Source of the DNA: Alteromonas aquimaris
GTDB taxonomy: Bacteria > Pseudomonadota > Gammaproteobacteria > Enterobacterales > Alteromonadaceae
Reading direction: 5' to 3'
DNA length: 64,000 nt
NCBI RefSeq assembly: GCF_026183695.1
Contig: NZ_JAPFRD010000005.1
Location: 210,042-274,041, forward strand
A program made the position numbers and the translations under genes. Of this stretch, positions 54,254 through 64,000 are shown one piece after another. The notes beneath the pieces were generated by a model, which ran no database searches, had not been told where the DNA came from, and saw only the letters and a program-made list of their open reading frames with translations. Numbering within the stretch: the stretch's first letter is position 1; every line of letters begins with the position of its first letter.

Positions 54254-55352
54254 ATGTTTGAAGTAAATCCAGTACAAAACGCCTTGGAAGATGTGCGCGA
54301 GCGTACCGCCGCACTTAGGGGGTATCTTTGACTTTGATGCAAAGTCAGAGCGTTTAGAAGAAGTAAACAGGGAGCTGGAAAGTCCCGATGTATGGAATGA
54401 ACCTGAGCGTGCGCAAGCGTTAGGTAAAGAAAAGGTTGCGCTAGAGCAGGTGGTACAGACAATCTTGCAGCTGGAACAAGGCGCAGAAGATGTCGAAGGT
54501 CTGATCGAGTTAGCGGTTGAAGCCGAGGATGAAGAAACCTTCACTGAAGCTCAGCATGAGTTAAAAGGCCTGGAAAGTAAACTCGAAGAACTGGAATTCC
54601 GACGCATGTTTTCCGGACCGAACGATACGTCAGATTGCTATATGGATATTCAGGCTGGCTCTGGCGGCACCGAAGCCCAGGACTGGGCCAACATGCTTTT
54701 ACGCATGTATCTTCGCTGGGGAGAAGCCCACGGCTTTAAAACAGAGTTGATTGAAGTATCTGACGGTGACGTGGCAGGTATTAAAAGTGCCACTATTCGC
54801 TTTGAGGGAGAATACGGCTTTGGCTGGTTACGCACCGAAACGGGCGTGCATCGGTTGGTGCGAAAATCACCATTCGACTCAGGCAACCGTCGCCATACTT
54901 CATTTGCCTCGGCGTTTGTCTACCCCGAAATTGATGACGACATTGAAATTGACATTAATCCTTCGGATCTACGCATTGATACCTACCGTGCCTCTGGTGC
55001 AGGTGGCCAGCATGTCAACCGCACAGACTCGGCGGTGCGGATTACGCATGAACCCACTGGAATAGTGGTGCAATGTCAGAACGATCGTTCGCAACACAAG
55101 AACAAAGATCAAGCGATGAAACAGCTCAAAGCCAAGCTATATGAATTTGAGTTGCAAAAGCAAGCTGCAGAAAAGCAAGCCATGGAAGACAACAAATCTG
55201 ACATTGGCTGGGGCAGTCAAATACGCTCATACGTATTGGATGACTCGCGCATTAAAGATTTGCGCACAGGCGTAGAAACCCGAAATACTCAGTCAGTGCT
55301 TGACGGAGATTTGGATAAATTTATCGAAGCCAGCCTGAAATCAGGGCTATAA
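54254..55352 (+). CDS. prfB: Peptide chain release factor 2 (programmed +1 frameshift)
   Basis: RF2 releases the peptide at UAA and UGA codons. The reading frame begins at ATG 54254, runs 25 codons to CTT, and hits an in-frame TGA at 54329-54331. Ribosomes shift +1 there, so translation continues with GAC at 54330 and ends at 55352, giving 365 residues, the E. coli length. The product carries the SPF tripeptide for stop recognition ([12 protein letters not shown]) and the GGQ motif ([13 protein letters not shown], residues 250-252). Residue 246 is Ala, the usual residue outside K-12 strains. A conceptual translation without the shift looks broken, but the gene is intact. lysS follows. Confidence 0.97.
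54317..54332 (+). promoter_or_regulatory. RF2 autoregulatory frameshift site
   Basis: The site reads AGGGGGTATCTTTGAC: an internal Shine-Dalgarno (AGGGGG), a 3-base spacer, the slippery CTT and the UGA stop. It is identical to the E. coli site. When RF2 is scarce, the ribosome pauses at UGA and shifts +1, so RF2 controls its own level. Confidence 0.97.
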
Positions 55353-55376
55353 CCTTAATCAAGTGAAAACAAGGCC

Positions 55377-56915
55377 ATGACCGACCAACAACTCGACGAA
55401 AATAAATTGATAGCAGAGCGCAGAGCGAAGCTTAGCGCTATTCGAGATAATTGCAGATCTAACGGATTTCCTAACGATTTCCGCCGAAAACATTATGCAG
55501 ATGAGTTGCAAAAGGCCCATGGTGAGAAGTCTAAGGAAGCGTTAGCCGAAGCAGAAATTCGCGTAAGTATTGCTGGGCGAATTATGGCCAAACGTGGTCC
55601 GTTTTTGTTGCTTCAGGATATGACGGGCCGCATTCAGGCGTATGCGGCTAAAGAGACGCAGAAAGACATCAAAACCCGCTACGGAAGCCTGGATATTGGC
55701 GATATTATCGGTGTAGAAGGAAACCTGCAAAAATCAGGTAAGGGCGATTTGTATGTAGATATGGAAAGCTATATCTTACTGACGAAGGCTCTGCGTCCCC
55801 TACCAGAAAAATTCCATGGCTTAAGCGACCAGGAAACCAAATATCGCCAGCGATATGTTGATTTGATTACCAGTGAACGTACGCGGCAGACTTTTAAAAT
55901 CAGAAGCGCCATTATCAACGGTATTCGCAATTATTTGAGTCAGCGTGACTTCATCGAAGTTGAAACCCCCATGTTGCAAGTGATCCCGGGGGGAGCTACT
56001 GCAAAACCATTCGTTACACACCATAATGCGATGGATATCGAAATGTTTTTACGCATCGCTCCGGAGCTTTATTTGAAGCGTTTGGTAGTAGGTGGATTTG
56101 AACGTGTTTTTGAAATTAATCGTAATTTCCGCAATGAAGGCTTGTCTACCCGTCATAATCCTGAATTTACCATGTTGGAGTTTTATCAGGCCTATGCTGA
56201 TTATAATGATCTGATGGATCTTACAGAAGACATGTTGCGCACGCTGGCACAGGACATTCTGGGTACTGCCCAGATTATCAACACTGAACGCGATGCAGAG
56301 GGGAATGTTCTTCGCGAAATTCAGTATGATTTTGAGAAGCCATTTGATCGTTTAAGCATGGCCGATGCAATCCTGAAGTACTGGCCTGACGCCGATGAAG
56401 CGGCCATTCGTGATCCCGAAGCAAATCTCGATGCACTGAAAGCAATGGCGAAGACACTGCACATTAAAGAACCTGCGGTTGATGGAGTTTGGGGAGCGGG
56501 TAAGTACCTGTGCGAGATTTTTGAAGCAACAGCTGAGGAAAAACTCGAACAGCCTACATTTATCACCGCCTATCCGTGGGAGGTGTCTCCCTTAGCGCGT
56601 CGAAATGATGAGAACCCATTTATTACTGATCGTTTTGAATTCTTCGTCGGAGGCCGGGAATTAGCTAATGGTTTCAGCGAGCTCAATGATCCTGAAGATC
56701 AAGCGGAACGCTTTAACAAACAGGTAGCTGAAAAAGATGCCGGGGATGATGAAGCCATGCATTTTGATGATGATTACATCCGCGCATTGGAATACGGATT
56801 ACCACCGACGGCTGGAGAGGGGATTGGCATCGATCGTTTGGCTATGTTGTTTACTGACAGCCCGACAATTAAAGATGTAATCTTATTCCCGCATATGAAA
56901 CCGCAAGAAGACTAG
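55377..56915 (+). CDS. lysS: Lysyl-tRNA synthetase, class II
   Basis: Charges tRNA-Lys; 512 residues. An N-terminal OB-fold anticodon-binding domain (about 55-150; [23 protein letters not shown]) is followed by the class II core: motif 1 around [10 protein letters not shown], motif 2 [20 protein letters not shown] and motif 3 [13 protein letters not shown]. 24 bases after prfB, the same pairing as in E. coli. It ends 4 bases inside the convergent panE gene. Confidence 0.97.
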   Translation: MTDQQLDENKLIAERRAKLSAIRDNCRSNGFPNDFRRKHYADELQKAHGEKSKEALAEAEIRVSIAGRIMAKRGPFLLLQDMTGRIQAYAAKETQKDIKTRYGSLDIGDIIGVEGNLQKSGKGDLYVDMESYILLTKALRPLPEKFHGLSDQETKYRQRYVDLITSERTRQTFKIRSAIINGIRNYLSQRDFIEVETPMLQVIPGGATAKPFVTHHNAMDIEMFLRIAPELYLKRLVVGGFERVFEINRNFRNEGLSTRHNPEFTMLEFYQAYADYNDLMDLTEDMLRTLAQDILGTAQIINTERDAEGNVLREIQYDFEKPFDRLSMADAILKYWPDADEAAIRDPEANLDALKAMAKTLHIKEPAVDGVWGAGKYLCEIFEATAEEKLEQPTFITAYPWEVSPLARRNDENPFITDRFEFFVGGRELANGFSELNDPEDQAERFNKQVAEKDAGDDEAMHFDDDYIRALEYGLPPTAGEGIGIDRLAMLFTDSPTIKDVILFPHMKPQED

Positions 56916-57811
56916 AGTAATTTTATCTGCTCTAAAAGGAGGGTATTGATAGGCACATCAATGCCCTTTTTTTTTGCAAGCATGACAATAAAACCGTTGA
57001 TCGAATCTATCTCGGTCTGACGTTTATATTTAACATCCTGATGCATACTCGAAAAATTGTTCGCAGTAGCAGCCGCCACGTTTAAACTGTTTTCCACTAA
57101 CTCCCTGGCGCTAATAAAAATACGCTCACTTGCCATAACCGCAGAGATTTCTTCGCAGATTAGCCTTATTTCATTTTGATACTCTAGCCGGGTCAAATCA
57201 CCGTTTGGAATGTTATGAAGTGCTGTAAGGGGATTAATTACCGCATTCACTGCCAGTTTGACCCATAATGCCAGGGTAATGTTTTCTTCCCACACTACTG
57301 GGCCTAAACAGGAACGTATCAGTTCCATAACAGCGTTAGCCTGCCAACTCTGTCGAAGAATGTTATTGCTGCCAATTTTCGTAGTGCCCAGCCCGGTGTG
57401 TTCCACAAAACCGGTACTTTTATACGCCCCGTGGCTGGTGGAAGCAATGAAAAGGGGCTGATGAGGGAGACGCGCCTTGACACATTCCTCTCCTCCCATG
57501 CCATTTTGCAACAGCATTATGGTGGTATGTGAATGCAACAGAGGGGCCCATTCTTCAAGGACAGATTCCAGCTGGTAAACTTTGATGGGTAACAACAACA
57601 AGTCATGCTGGCTCAAGTTTAACTGTTTGCCCCGATCTGAATTAAGCGCAATAGTCCTCCCCTGATATGTTCTCACAGAGCTTATTGCGGGTGCCGAGCG
57701 CACACTACGACCATAGGGTTGATTAAGTGTTTCCATACCGGCGCAAACAAGAGATCCAATTGCGCCATCGCCCACGACTTGAACAAATTCAAACTCTTCA
57801 GGGGTCTGCAT
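56912..57811 (-). CDS. panE: 2-Dehydropantoate 2-reductase
   Basis: NADPH-dependent ketopantoate reductase in pantothenate (vitamin B5) biosynthesis; 299 residues. The N-terminal Rossmann motif GDGAIGS is near residue 14, later in the chain than usual. The LLPIKVYQL stretch ends with the expected Lys, and [11 protein letters not shown] is a family mark. The C-terminal helical domain has the conserved Lys and Asn in [16 protein letters not shown]. The family contains non-PanE members, so exact substrate is likely but not certain. Overlaps the pseudouridine synthase gene by 14 bases. Confidence 0.82.
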   Translation of the reverse strand: MQTPEEFEFVQVVGDGAIGSLVCAGMETLNQPYGRSVRSAPAISSVRTYQGRTIALNSDRGKQLNLSQHDLLLLPIKVYQLESVLEEWAPLLHSHTTIMLLQNGMGGEECVKARLPHQPLFIASTSHGAYKSTGFVEHTGLGTTKIGSNNILRQSWQANAVMELIRSCLGPVVWEENITLALWVKLAVNAVINPLTALHNIPNGDLTRLEYQNEIRLICEEISAVMASERIFISARELVENSLNVAAATANNFSSMHQDVKYKRQTEIDSINGFIVMLAKKKGIDVPINTLLLEQIKLL

Positions 57812-58496
57812 GATTTAATCCCGGCAGATTAAAACGCGGCCATGGTAACCCCTCTGGAGACGCTTGCTTTGCTAACCAGTTTTGGAAAGCCGCAGACTGG
57901 AAAATCTTTCCCTCGCATGGCTCGCTGACGCAGTGAATAGCTTCATCGCGATAGGTAAATTGAAGTTGCCAGGCGTGTAAATACATGCGATCAGCCTCAA
58001 TACCCCCATAGAAAATATCACCTACAATCGGACTACCTAAACTTTTCAGCGCCACGCGAATCTGGTGGGTTTTCCCAGTGAGCGGTTTAACCACAAAACC
58101 CCTGTGACCAGCTTCAATAGCTGAAGAGAAAAACTGCGTAACGGCTGGGTTTTCTCGAGACTTGACTAAAATATGTTGGCCTCGTCGGCGATTGAGCATA
58201 TCGCCAACTACGCTTCCCTGTTTTTTTTTCGGTTTAAGCTGGGTAATGGCAAGGTAGTATTTTTCAATTTTTCGCCGTGAAAACAATTGTTGAAATTCTG
58301 CCGCAGCGGCGGGGTTTTTAGCTAGAATAAGACAGCCGGATGTTCCCGTATCAAGACGATGGCACAGGTGTAGCTTTTCTTTTCCTGTTGCCCTTTCACT
58401 ATTTAAGATGATGCCCCGTTCGGGATCATGCATAGGCATACCCACAGGCTTATCAACCACGATAAAATCCTGATGCTCAAATACTATTTTTACCAA
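57798..58496 (-). CDS. RluA-family pseudouridine synthase
   Basis: 232-residue single-domain enzyme that turns uridine to pseudouridine in RNA. The catalytic Asp is in the motif HRLDTGTSG (about residue 48). Other family marks are the substrate loop SRRKIEKYYLAI, PLTGKTHQIRVALKSLG and GDIFYG. It lacks the N-terminal S4 domain found in RluC and RluD, like RluA and TruC. The RNA target cannot be told by eye. It lies 9 bases after the HPt gene and overlaps panE. Confidence 0.88.
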   Translation of the reverse strand: MVKIVFEHQDFIVVDKPVGMPMHDPERGIILNSERATGKEKLHLCHRLDTGTSGCLILAKNPAAAAEFQQLFSRRKIEKYYLAITQLKPKKKQGSVVGDMLNRRRGQHILVKSRENPAVTQFFSSAIEAGHRGFVVKPLTGKTHQIRVALKSLGSPIVGDIFYGGIEADRMYLHAWQLQFTYRDEAIHCVSEPCEGKIFQSAAFQNWLAKQASPEGLPWPRFNLPGLNHADP

Positions 58497-58505
58497 GTAC
58501 TTTAC

Positions 58506-59066
58506 CTAATCGTTAAGCAGCTCAATAGCTGCCTGATAGTCAAGCTCATCGACGGCTTCTTTGATTGATTGTTGTTTTTGGGGGTCATCTGTAGCGGCGT
58601 TTACCCATTTATCTAACTGATCTTCAGGAATAAACTCGCTGTTTCTAAGCGCGCGTAAAAAATCTTCTTTGTCCTGATTAGGGGGAGTGACGCCATCACT
58701 GTTAGTCGCTGAGGCAACATCTGGCTCGGCATTCAGCTTACTAACCATCGCTAAGGTTTCCCGTAAAATACTCAGAAATTGCGGGTAACTTGGAGGAAGC
58801 GTTGAGTTATCTTTTAAAAAACCTTCAATCTCTTTGCATTCTTCATGCAAGGCATTAATGCCTAAGTTGCCAGTTACCCCCTTGAGGGTGTGTACCAAAA
58901 TTCGCGCCGACTCCCAGTCTTCGCTTTCAATTATATTATTGAGTTTGTGCTCAGTGTCTCGGTATTCATCGGCAAATTTGTTAAGCAGGGTCAACAGCAA
59001 ACTTTTATTACCACTTAGTTGGGCGGTTCCAAATTCCAAATCGATAATCGTTTGCGTTTTACTCAT
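58506..59066 (-). CDS. Histidine phosphotransfer (HPt) domain protein
   Basis: 186 residues. An HPt four-helix bundle occupies about 10-110, with the phosphorylated His59 in VHTLKGVTGNLG and a following Gly-rich turn. It should pass phosphate between a hybrid sensor kinase and a response regulator, but neither is nearby. A polar linker (about 118-135) and a further small helical region (to 186) of unknown role follow. First gene of a minus-strand group of three. Standing alone, it probably serves a kinase elsewhere. Confidence 0.85.
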   Translation of the reverse strand: MSKTQTIIDLEFGTAQLSGNKSLLLTLLNKFADEYRDTEHKLNNIIESEDWESARILVHTLKGVTGNLGINALHEECKEIEGFLKDNSTLPPSYPQFLSILRETLAMVSKLNAEPDVASATNSDGVTPPNQDKEDFLRALRNSEFIPEDQLDKWVNAATDDPQKQQSIKEAVDELDYQAAIELLND

Positions 59067-59279
59067 AATGAATCCTCGTATTTACACGTTAAGTGTAGGG
59101 CAACAGAAAATAAATTGATACAACACATTGTATATCAATCGATAATGTTGTGTGTCTCGCTCTTATTTTTGTTAACCTGATTTTTTGGTCAGCACGTAAA
59201 ACGTAAAATCTGATATATACTCAGCTCAGCCACTAAAGAATGTCAGATCAATCTAACGCATAGTTAAAAAGGATAAACA

Positions 59280-62108
59280 ATGTCAGTAAAACTGACCCTT
59301 AAAAATTTTGTAATTGTCAGCGCCATGCTTGGAATAGCAGCGTGTCAGCAGCAGGCTACCAGCAGTATTGAAAACGAGCCAAATCAAGAACAGATTACCA
59401 TACCGTATGAAAAGTACACGCTCGACAATGGCTTAACCGTAATATTGCATGAAGATAAATCTGACCCCTTGGTACATGTGGATGTGACTTATCATGTAGG
59501 CTCAGCAAGGGAAGAGGTTGGCAAATCAGGGTTCGCACACTTCTTTGAACACATGATGTTTCAAGGATCAAAGCATGTTGCCGATGAACAGCACTTCAGG
59601 ATTATTACAGAGTCTGGCGGTAGCATGAATGGCACCACAAACTCGGACCGTACCAATTATTATCAAACTGTACCCGCGAATCAATTAGAAAAAGTGCTTT
59701 GGCTGGAAGCGGATAGAATGGGTTTCCTGCTGGACGCGGTGACGCAGAAAAAATTTGAAGTACAGCGTGAAACCGTCAAAAACGAAAGGGCGCAACGTGT
59801 TGACAATCAACCCTATGGTTTACGGCACGAGCGCACGATCGAAGCGTTGTTTCCCTCTGGGCACCCCTATTCTTGGTCGACTATTGGCTATGTAGAAGAT
59901 CTGGATAGAGTAGACGTTAATGATCTCAAAGCCTTTTTTAAGCGTTGGTACGGGCCCAATAATGCAGTACTAACAATTGGGGGGGATATTGATAAAAGTA
60001 AAACCAAACAATGGGTTGAAAAGTATTTTGGCTCTATCCCGAAAGGACCAGAAGTTAACAAAGATAAACCCGAGATAATTGAGCTAAATGAAACCCGATA
60101 TATTACGCTGGAAGATCAAGTTCATTTGCCATTGTTACAAATAACTTTCCCTACTGTCTACGCAAGGCATCCAGATGAAGCACCTTTAGATGTGCTTTCT
60201 GACATATTAGGTACAGGTAAAACCTCTTTGTTTTATAAAAACCTTGTCAAATCAGGCATGGCCGTTCAAGCCGCTGTAGGTCATCCCTGCCGCGAGTTAG
60301 CCTGCGAATTTCAATTATTGGCGCTTGCTAATCCTTCGGCTGGAAAAAATCTTAAACAGATTCATCAAGTGGTCAAGGATACGTTGGAGGAATTTGAACA
60401 ACGGGGAGTTTTACCGGACGATTTGAAACGCACAAAGGCGTCTATCGAAGTGTCTACAGTTTTCGGTCTGCAAAGTGTCGCAGGCAAAGTATCTGCACTG
60501 GCCGCAAACGAAACTTTTTACGGGGAACCAGACCTTATTGCCGACGATATCGCTCGCTATAACAGCGTTACCGCTGAAGATGTCATGCGAGTGTATAGAA
60601 AGTATATTAAAAACAAACACGCAGTTGTTTTGAGTGTTGTGCCAAAAGGCCAAACCCAGTTAGCAGTAGCAGCGCAGAACTATCAGTTGCCTGAACGGAA
60701 AATAACACCCCCTTCAGAAGTAGATGAAGTTAAGCAGCCAGCTATTGTGGATAATTTTGATCGTTCGAAAACGCCTGCGGCGGGTGAAATTCCGGCCGTA
60801 AAAGTGCCCGAATACTGGGAAAGTTCGCTGGCAAATGGGATTTCGCTCCTCGGCGTCCATAGCGAAGAAACACCTACCACCCACATCAGTCTAGCCCTGG
60901 AAGGGGGGATGTTACTGGATCAAAAGGATAAGGCCGGGCTTGCCAGCCTGACCATGTTGATGTTGAACGAATCCACTTTGAATTTCACAAACGAAGAAAT
61001 GGCGAATGCTTTGGCAAAACTAGGTAGTTCAATTCAGTTTTCCACCAGCGGACGCTATATGCAGGTGCAGGTATCGACTTTATCCAAGAACCTGAGCGAG
61101 ACCATTAATCTTCTTGAAGAAAAAATGTTTAATCCTGCATTTCTTGAAGCTGACTTTCTACGTTTAAAAGAAAGAATTCTGCAAAGTATGCAGCAACAGC
61201 TCAAGGACCCTGGATATCTCGCTGATCGCGGAAGAGATGTTGTCCTATTTGGTAAAGAGAACCGAGTGAGCCTTCCTGGGGAAGGCACCATTGCCACCGT
61301 GACCAACATCACGCTGGACGACGTAAAAAATTTCTACAGTCGCTATTGGTCTCCCAATATGGCGAAAGCCATCACTGTCACCGATTTGTCCCAGGCAGAA
61401 TTAACCCAGCAACTTGGCTTCTTAAGTAAATGGGAGCAAAAAGAATACGCGATTACTGAACAGTATCAATTCCCAGAATACGATAAAACCTCGTTATTTT
61501 TTATCGAACATCCAGAAGCAGTACAATCAGTAGTGCTCGTGACTAAACGTGGCCCTACATACGATGCCACAGGGGAGTTTTTCAAAGCAAAACTGATGAA
61601 CTTTCCACTCGGCGGGGCGTTTAACAGTCGAATAAACCTTAATCTGCGTGAGGACAAAGGTTATGCGTATGGCGCGAGAAGCCATTTTACGGGTGGCAAA
61701 TCTTTAGGCTTTTTTGAAGTAAGTTCGAATGTTACTGCTGCAAATACGGCCGATGCGATCAATGAAATTGTCAACGAATTGAATGCGTATCAAAGTCAGG
61801 GAATGACCGAAGAAGAAGTGGCCTTCATGCGAAGCGCTTATACATTAAGCGACGCTTTAAAATATGAAACGCCAGCGAATAAGGTTCGTTTTTTAAGACA
61901 GCTACAAGCGTTTGAACTTGATGATGATTATCCAGTTCAGCAACTTAAAATCATCAATAGCATTTCCGTTGATGAATTAAATCAGTTGGCCAGTAAGCAC
62001 TTAAAAATGCAGGATATGCAGATAATTGTAGTAGCTGACAAATCTGTGTTGGAAAGTCAGCTACAAGGATTACCTTATCCGACTCAGATTTTAACCATTC
62101 GACATTAA
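59280..62108 (+). CDS. M16 family metallopeptidase, lipoprotein
   Basis: 942-residue zinc peptidase of the pitrilysin/insulinase-like M16 family, anchored as a lipoprotein (lipobox IAAC, Cys22). The first half carries the inverted zinc motif HFFEH (His87, Glu90, His91) and a downstream Glu in the RETVKNERAQR stretch; the second half repeats the fold without the motif, as usual. Residues near YGARSHFTGGKSLGFF bind substrate in relatives. Probably degrades peptides in the periplasm or at the outer membrane, perhaps feeding the peptide importers. Divergent from the HPt gene. Confidence 0.92.
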   Translation: MSVKLTLKNFVIVSAMLGIAACQQQATSSIENEPNQEQITIPYEKYTLDNGLTVILHEDKSDPLVHVDVTYHVGSAREEVGKSGFAHFFEHMMFQGSKHVADEQHFRIITESGGSMNGTTNSDRTNYYQTVPANQLEKVLWLEADRMGFLLDAVTQKKFEVQRETVKNERAQRVDNQPYGLRHERTIEALFPSGHPYSWSTIGYVEDLDRVDVNDLKAFFKRWYGPNNAVLTIGGDIDKSKTKQWVEKYFGSIPKGPEVNKDKPEIIELNETRYITLEDQVHLPLLQITFPTVYARHPDEAPLDVLSDILGTGKTSLFYKNLVKSGMAVQAAVGHPCRELACEFQLLALANPSAGKNLKQIHQVVKDTLEEFEQRGVLPDDLKRTKASIEVSTVFGLQSVAGKVSALAANETFYGEPDLIADDIARYNSVTAEDVMRVYRKYIKNKHAVVLSVVPKGQTQLAVAAQNYQLPERKITPPSEVDEVKQPAIVDNFDRSKTPAAGEIPAVKVPEYWESSLANGISLLGVHSEETPTTHISLALEGGMLLDQKDKAGLASLTMLMLNESTLNFTNEEMANALAKLGSSIQFSTSGRYMQVQVSTLSKNLSETINLLEEKMFNPAFLEADFLRLKERILQSMQQQLKDPGYLADRGRDVVLFGKENRVSLPGEGTIATVTNITLDDVKNFYSRYWSPNMAKAITVTDLSQAELTQQLGFLSKWEQKEYAITEQYQFPEYDKTSLFFIEHPEAVQSVVLVTKRGPTYDATGEFFKAKLMNFPLGGAFNSRINLNLREDKGYAYGARSHFTGGKSLGFFEVSSNVTAANTADAINEIVNELNAYQSQGMTEEEVAFMRSAYTLSDALKYETPANKVRFLRQLQAFELDDDYPVQQLKIINSISVDELNQLASKHLKMQDMQIIVVADKSVLESQLQGLPYPTQILTIRH

Positions 62109-62130
62109 TAATTTATCGTATATTTAAGCT

Positions 62131-62163
62131 AAAGCGACTGATAATCTTCCAATCAGTTGCTTT
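62131..62163 (+). terminator. Terminator of the M16 peptidase gene
   Basis: A 12-bp stem (62131-62142 with 62152-62163, one G-T pair) with a 9-base loop, A-rich on the left and T-rich on the right. It starts 23 bases after the stop codon. Confidence 0.65.
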
Positions 62164-62320
62164 ATGCTTGAAATTGAACAGTATAAACCTAATTAATAGG
62201 TTATCACCTAAATGAAGCAAAACAGAGTTGGTAGAGGTATTTCTCTATTAGTTCTTGTTAAATCGGGAAAGCGTAATTCGCAATTAACCTGCAAAATATC
62301 CGCAATCATGGGAATTTGAA

Positions 62321-63919
62321 TTGACCTCTACATTTTTAACTTTCGATGCGCGTGTCAGCGCAGTAGGCAAAAGCGACTTTTTAAACAGTTTGCGCAATAT
62401 TCGACGCGGTGTGGAAAGAGAAGCGCTACGAATCAACCCGAATGGTCGTTTAGCCCTTACGCCACATCCTTCGGCATTAGGTTCAGCCCTTACGCATGAG
62501 CGAATTACGACGGATTTTTCTGAGTCTCTGCTGGAGTTTATCACGCCACCAGAAAGTCAGCGTAAAAAAACCATTGAACAACTTCGTGATCTGCATAAAT
62601 TCACACTTAACAATATGGGCGATGAGTGGCTCTGGCCGATGAGCATGCCGTGTTTCGTAGAAGATCATAACGAGATACCCCTGGCCTGGTATGGCGACTC
62701 AAATGTCGGCAAGATGAAACGGGTATATCGATTGGGACTTAAAAACCGTTATGGAAGTATGATGCAGGCTATTGCGGGAGTACATTTTAACTTCTCTCTT
62801 CCTGACGAGTTCTGGCAAAAGTGGGCCACTTTACATGGTAAGGCTCATTCGACCGAGCAGGTTTCTGCAGACTATTTTGCAATGATCCGAAATTACCGAC
62901 GCTTCTGTTGGCTCATACCTTATTTATTTGGCGCCTCACCAGCGTTGTGCAGCTCTTTTCTAACTGGGAAGTCGCCGGAGTTACCTTTCGAAAAGTTAGG
63001 TAAGGGCACTGTGTATTTGCCTTACGCAACGTCGTTAAGAATGAGTGATCTAGGTTATACCAATGCAGATCAATCGAGCCTGCAGATTTGTTATAATCAC
63101 TTGGACAACTACGTAACCCTTTTACGGAAAGCAATGGAAACGGAATCAAGCCGATTCAAACAGTTTCCAGCGGGTGAAGGGGGAAACTGGCAGCAGTTAA
63201 GTCATAACATTTTACAAATTGAAAATGAGCTATATTCCCCCGTGCGACCTAAACAGCCTACCCGCAGTATGGAAAAGCCGTCAGATGCACTGGCGCGACG
63301 GGGAGTCAGCTATATCGAAGTGAGGGCGTTGGATGTGAATCCCTTTAGTGAAGTCGGGATCGCGCAATCACAGATGGATTTCCTTGATGTCTTTATGTTG
63401 ACTTGTTTATTGATCCCGAGTGGAAAGCTTTCCCCCGACGAATTACAACTTACCAATGACAATATTGCGACAACAGTATTATATGGTCGCAAACCGAATA
63501 TCGAATTAGTCCGACCGGGTCAAACAGTCACCCTAAAAAATTGGGCGTTAGAGTTGGTTGAGTATTTTGCCGAAGCTGCAAAGGTACTTGACGCAGCCTA
63601 TGCAACAAGCGACTATTCAGCTTCAGTTCAGTTAGAAAAAGACAAGATTATTGACCCTGAACTCACTTTATCCGGCAAATTAATGGCTAATATGCTTAGT
63701 GAAAATAGAGATAACGGTGCAGTTGGGCTTGAGCTAGCCGAACAGTACTCCACTAAGCTTAGAGAGAATGCTTATTTGCATGATGATGAAACGGTGTTTA
63801 AACAGATGGCCTCAGACTCAGCGCGAGCGCAAAATGAAGTTGAAGCTAAAGATACAAAAAGTTTTGATACCTTTATCAGTGATTACTTTAGTGAACCCCC
63901 AGCCAAAAAAAATGCCTGA
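62321..63919 (+). CDS. gshA: Glutamate-cysteine ligase
   Basis: Joins glutamate and cysteine, the first step of glutathione synthesis; 532 residues of the gammaproteobacterial type. Very clear family blocks: RGVEREALRINPNGRL, HPSALGSALTHERITTDFSE, MPCFVEDHNEIPLAWYG, LKNRYGSMMQAIAGVHFNFS and YIEVRALDVNPFS. The start is a TTG at 62321 preceded by ATGGGAAT; no in-frame ATG lies close by. Glutathione made here would also be used by maiA, which needs it as cofactor. Confidence 0.96.
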   Translation: MTSTFLTFDARVSAVGKSDFLNSLRNIRRGVEREALRINPNGRLALTPHPSALGSALTHERITTDFSESLLEFITPPESQRKKTIEQLRDLHKFTLNNMGDEWLWPMSMPCFVEDHNEIPLAWYGDSNVGKMKRVYRLGLKNRYGSMMQAIAGVHFNFSLPDEFWQKWATLHGKAHSTEQVSADYFAMIRNYRRFCWLIPYLFGASPALCSSFLTGKSPELPFEKLGKGTVYLPYATSLRMSDLGYTNADQSSLQICYNHLDNYVTLLRKAMETESSRFKQFPAGEGGNWQQLSHNILQIENELYSPVRPKQPTRSMEKPSDALARRGVSYIEVRALDVNPFSEVGIAQSQMDFLDVFMLTCLLIPSGKLSPDELQLTNDNIATTVLYGRKPNIELVRPGQTVTLKNWALELVEYFAEAAKVLDAAYATSDYSASVQLEKDKIIDPELTLSGKLMANMLSENRDNGAVGLELAEQYSTKLRENAYLHDDETVFKQMASDSARAQNEVEAKDTKSFDTFISDYFSEPPAKKNA

Positions 63920-63933
63920 CGGGGGTCAGGCAT
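63912..63933 (+). terminator. Terminator overlapping the gshA stop
   Basis: A perfect 9-bp stem (ATGCCTGAC with GTCAGGCAT) with a GGGG loop contains the gshA stop codon. The following sequence ATAAAAGG has no T tract, so it may act as a stop-codon-proximal hairpin rather than a true terminator. Nothing else is seen up to the window end. Confidence 0.45.
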
Positions 63934-64000
63934 ATAAAAGGTTCCAGGGAAACACACACATTTACTAGAACACTTATTTGGACACGTGATGTTGGAAAAG

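Noticed and set aside
54291..55352. prfB as a truncated gene beginning in the second frame
   Set aside because: The upstream 25 codons, the in-frame UGA and the AGGGGG element show a programmed frameshift, so the gene is intact from 54254.
1..64000. CRISPR arrays, prophage, complete insertion sequences, rRNA operons
   Set aside because: No repeat-spacer pattern, transposase, integrase or phage structural gene was seen anywhere in the window, and no rRNA sequence was recognised.

Overview
The window looks like a chromosomal stretch of a marine gammaproteobacterium of the order Alteromonadales. Evidence: the gene set (oadGAB, sapABCDF/psp, TyrR-controlled phenylalanine hydroxylase, a TtpC-type TonB motor, TPP-riboswitch TonB receptor with PnuT), AT-leaning intergenic DNA, two large TonB-dependent receptors, and an RF2 frameshift site identical to the one I know from enterobacteria. 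Species cannot be fixed from sequence alone. No CRISPR array, prophage, complete insertion sequence or rRNA was seen.

Layout. 1-1.5 kb: two terminators of an upstream gene outside the window, then a membrane-anchored protein with a lectin-like C-terminal domain. 1.7-4.9 kb: oadGAB, the sodium-pumping oxaloacetate decarboxylase. 4.9-11.3 kb (minus): pspF-sapABCDF, tightly packed, divergent from pspABC (11.5-13.0 kb), which has a sigma-54-type promoter. 13.0-19.3 kb: aromatic amino acid catabolism: phhA and tyrR, each with a TyrR box, then a fumarylacetoacetate hydrolase family gene, maiA, an Lrp-type regulator and a leucine-dehydrogenase family gene. 19.4-21.0 kb: the 4.5S SRP RNA gene, a ComFB-like protein and tryptophan 2,3-dioxygenase.

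21.3-34.2 kb is the most unusual part. A 931-residue TonB-dependent receptor is followed by a small lipoprotein, three different 2-oxoglutarate/Fe(II) oxygenases (one fused to TPR repeats), and a complete TonB2-type motor operon (DUF3450, TtpC, ExbB, ExbD, TonB, TPR protein). It could be an outer-membrane import system with dedicated hydroxylases, but that is inference from position.

34.8-39.9 kb: a lipoprotein, tRNA acetyltransferase TmcA, an acyl-CoA thioesterase and an AraC-HDOD fusion regulator. 40.3-44.2 kb: a TPP riboswitch followed by a thiamine salvage operon (receptor, thiamine-binding protein, PnuT transporter, kinase-like protein). 44.3-49.8 kb: tRNA-Trp, a sulfotransferase-like protein, holD-rimI and a glycosidase-like lipoprotein. 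50.0-56.9 kb: translation genes prfC, argS, an FMN reductase, prfB (programmed +1 frameshift) and lysS. 56.9-64 kb: panE, an RluA-family pseudouridine synthase and an orphan HPt protein (minus), then an M16 peptidase lipoprotein and gshA.

Functions are assigned by recognising motifs and family-level similarity by eye; no database search was run.
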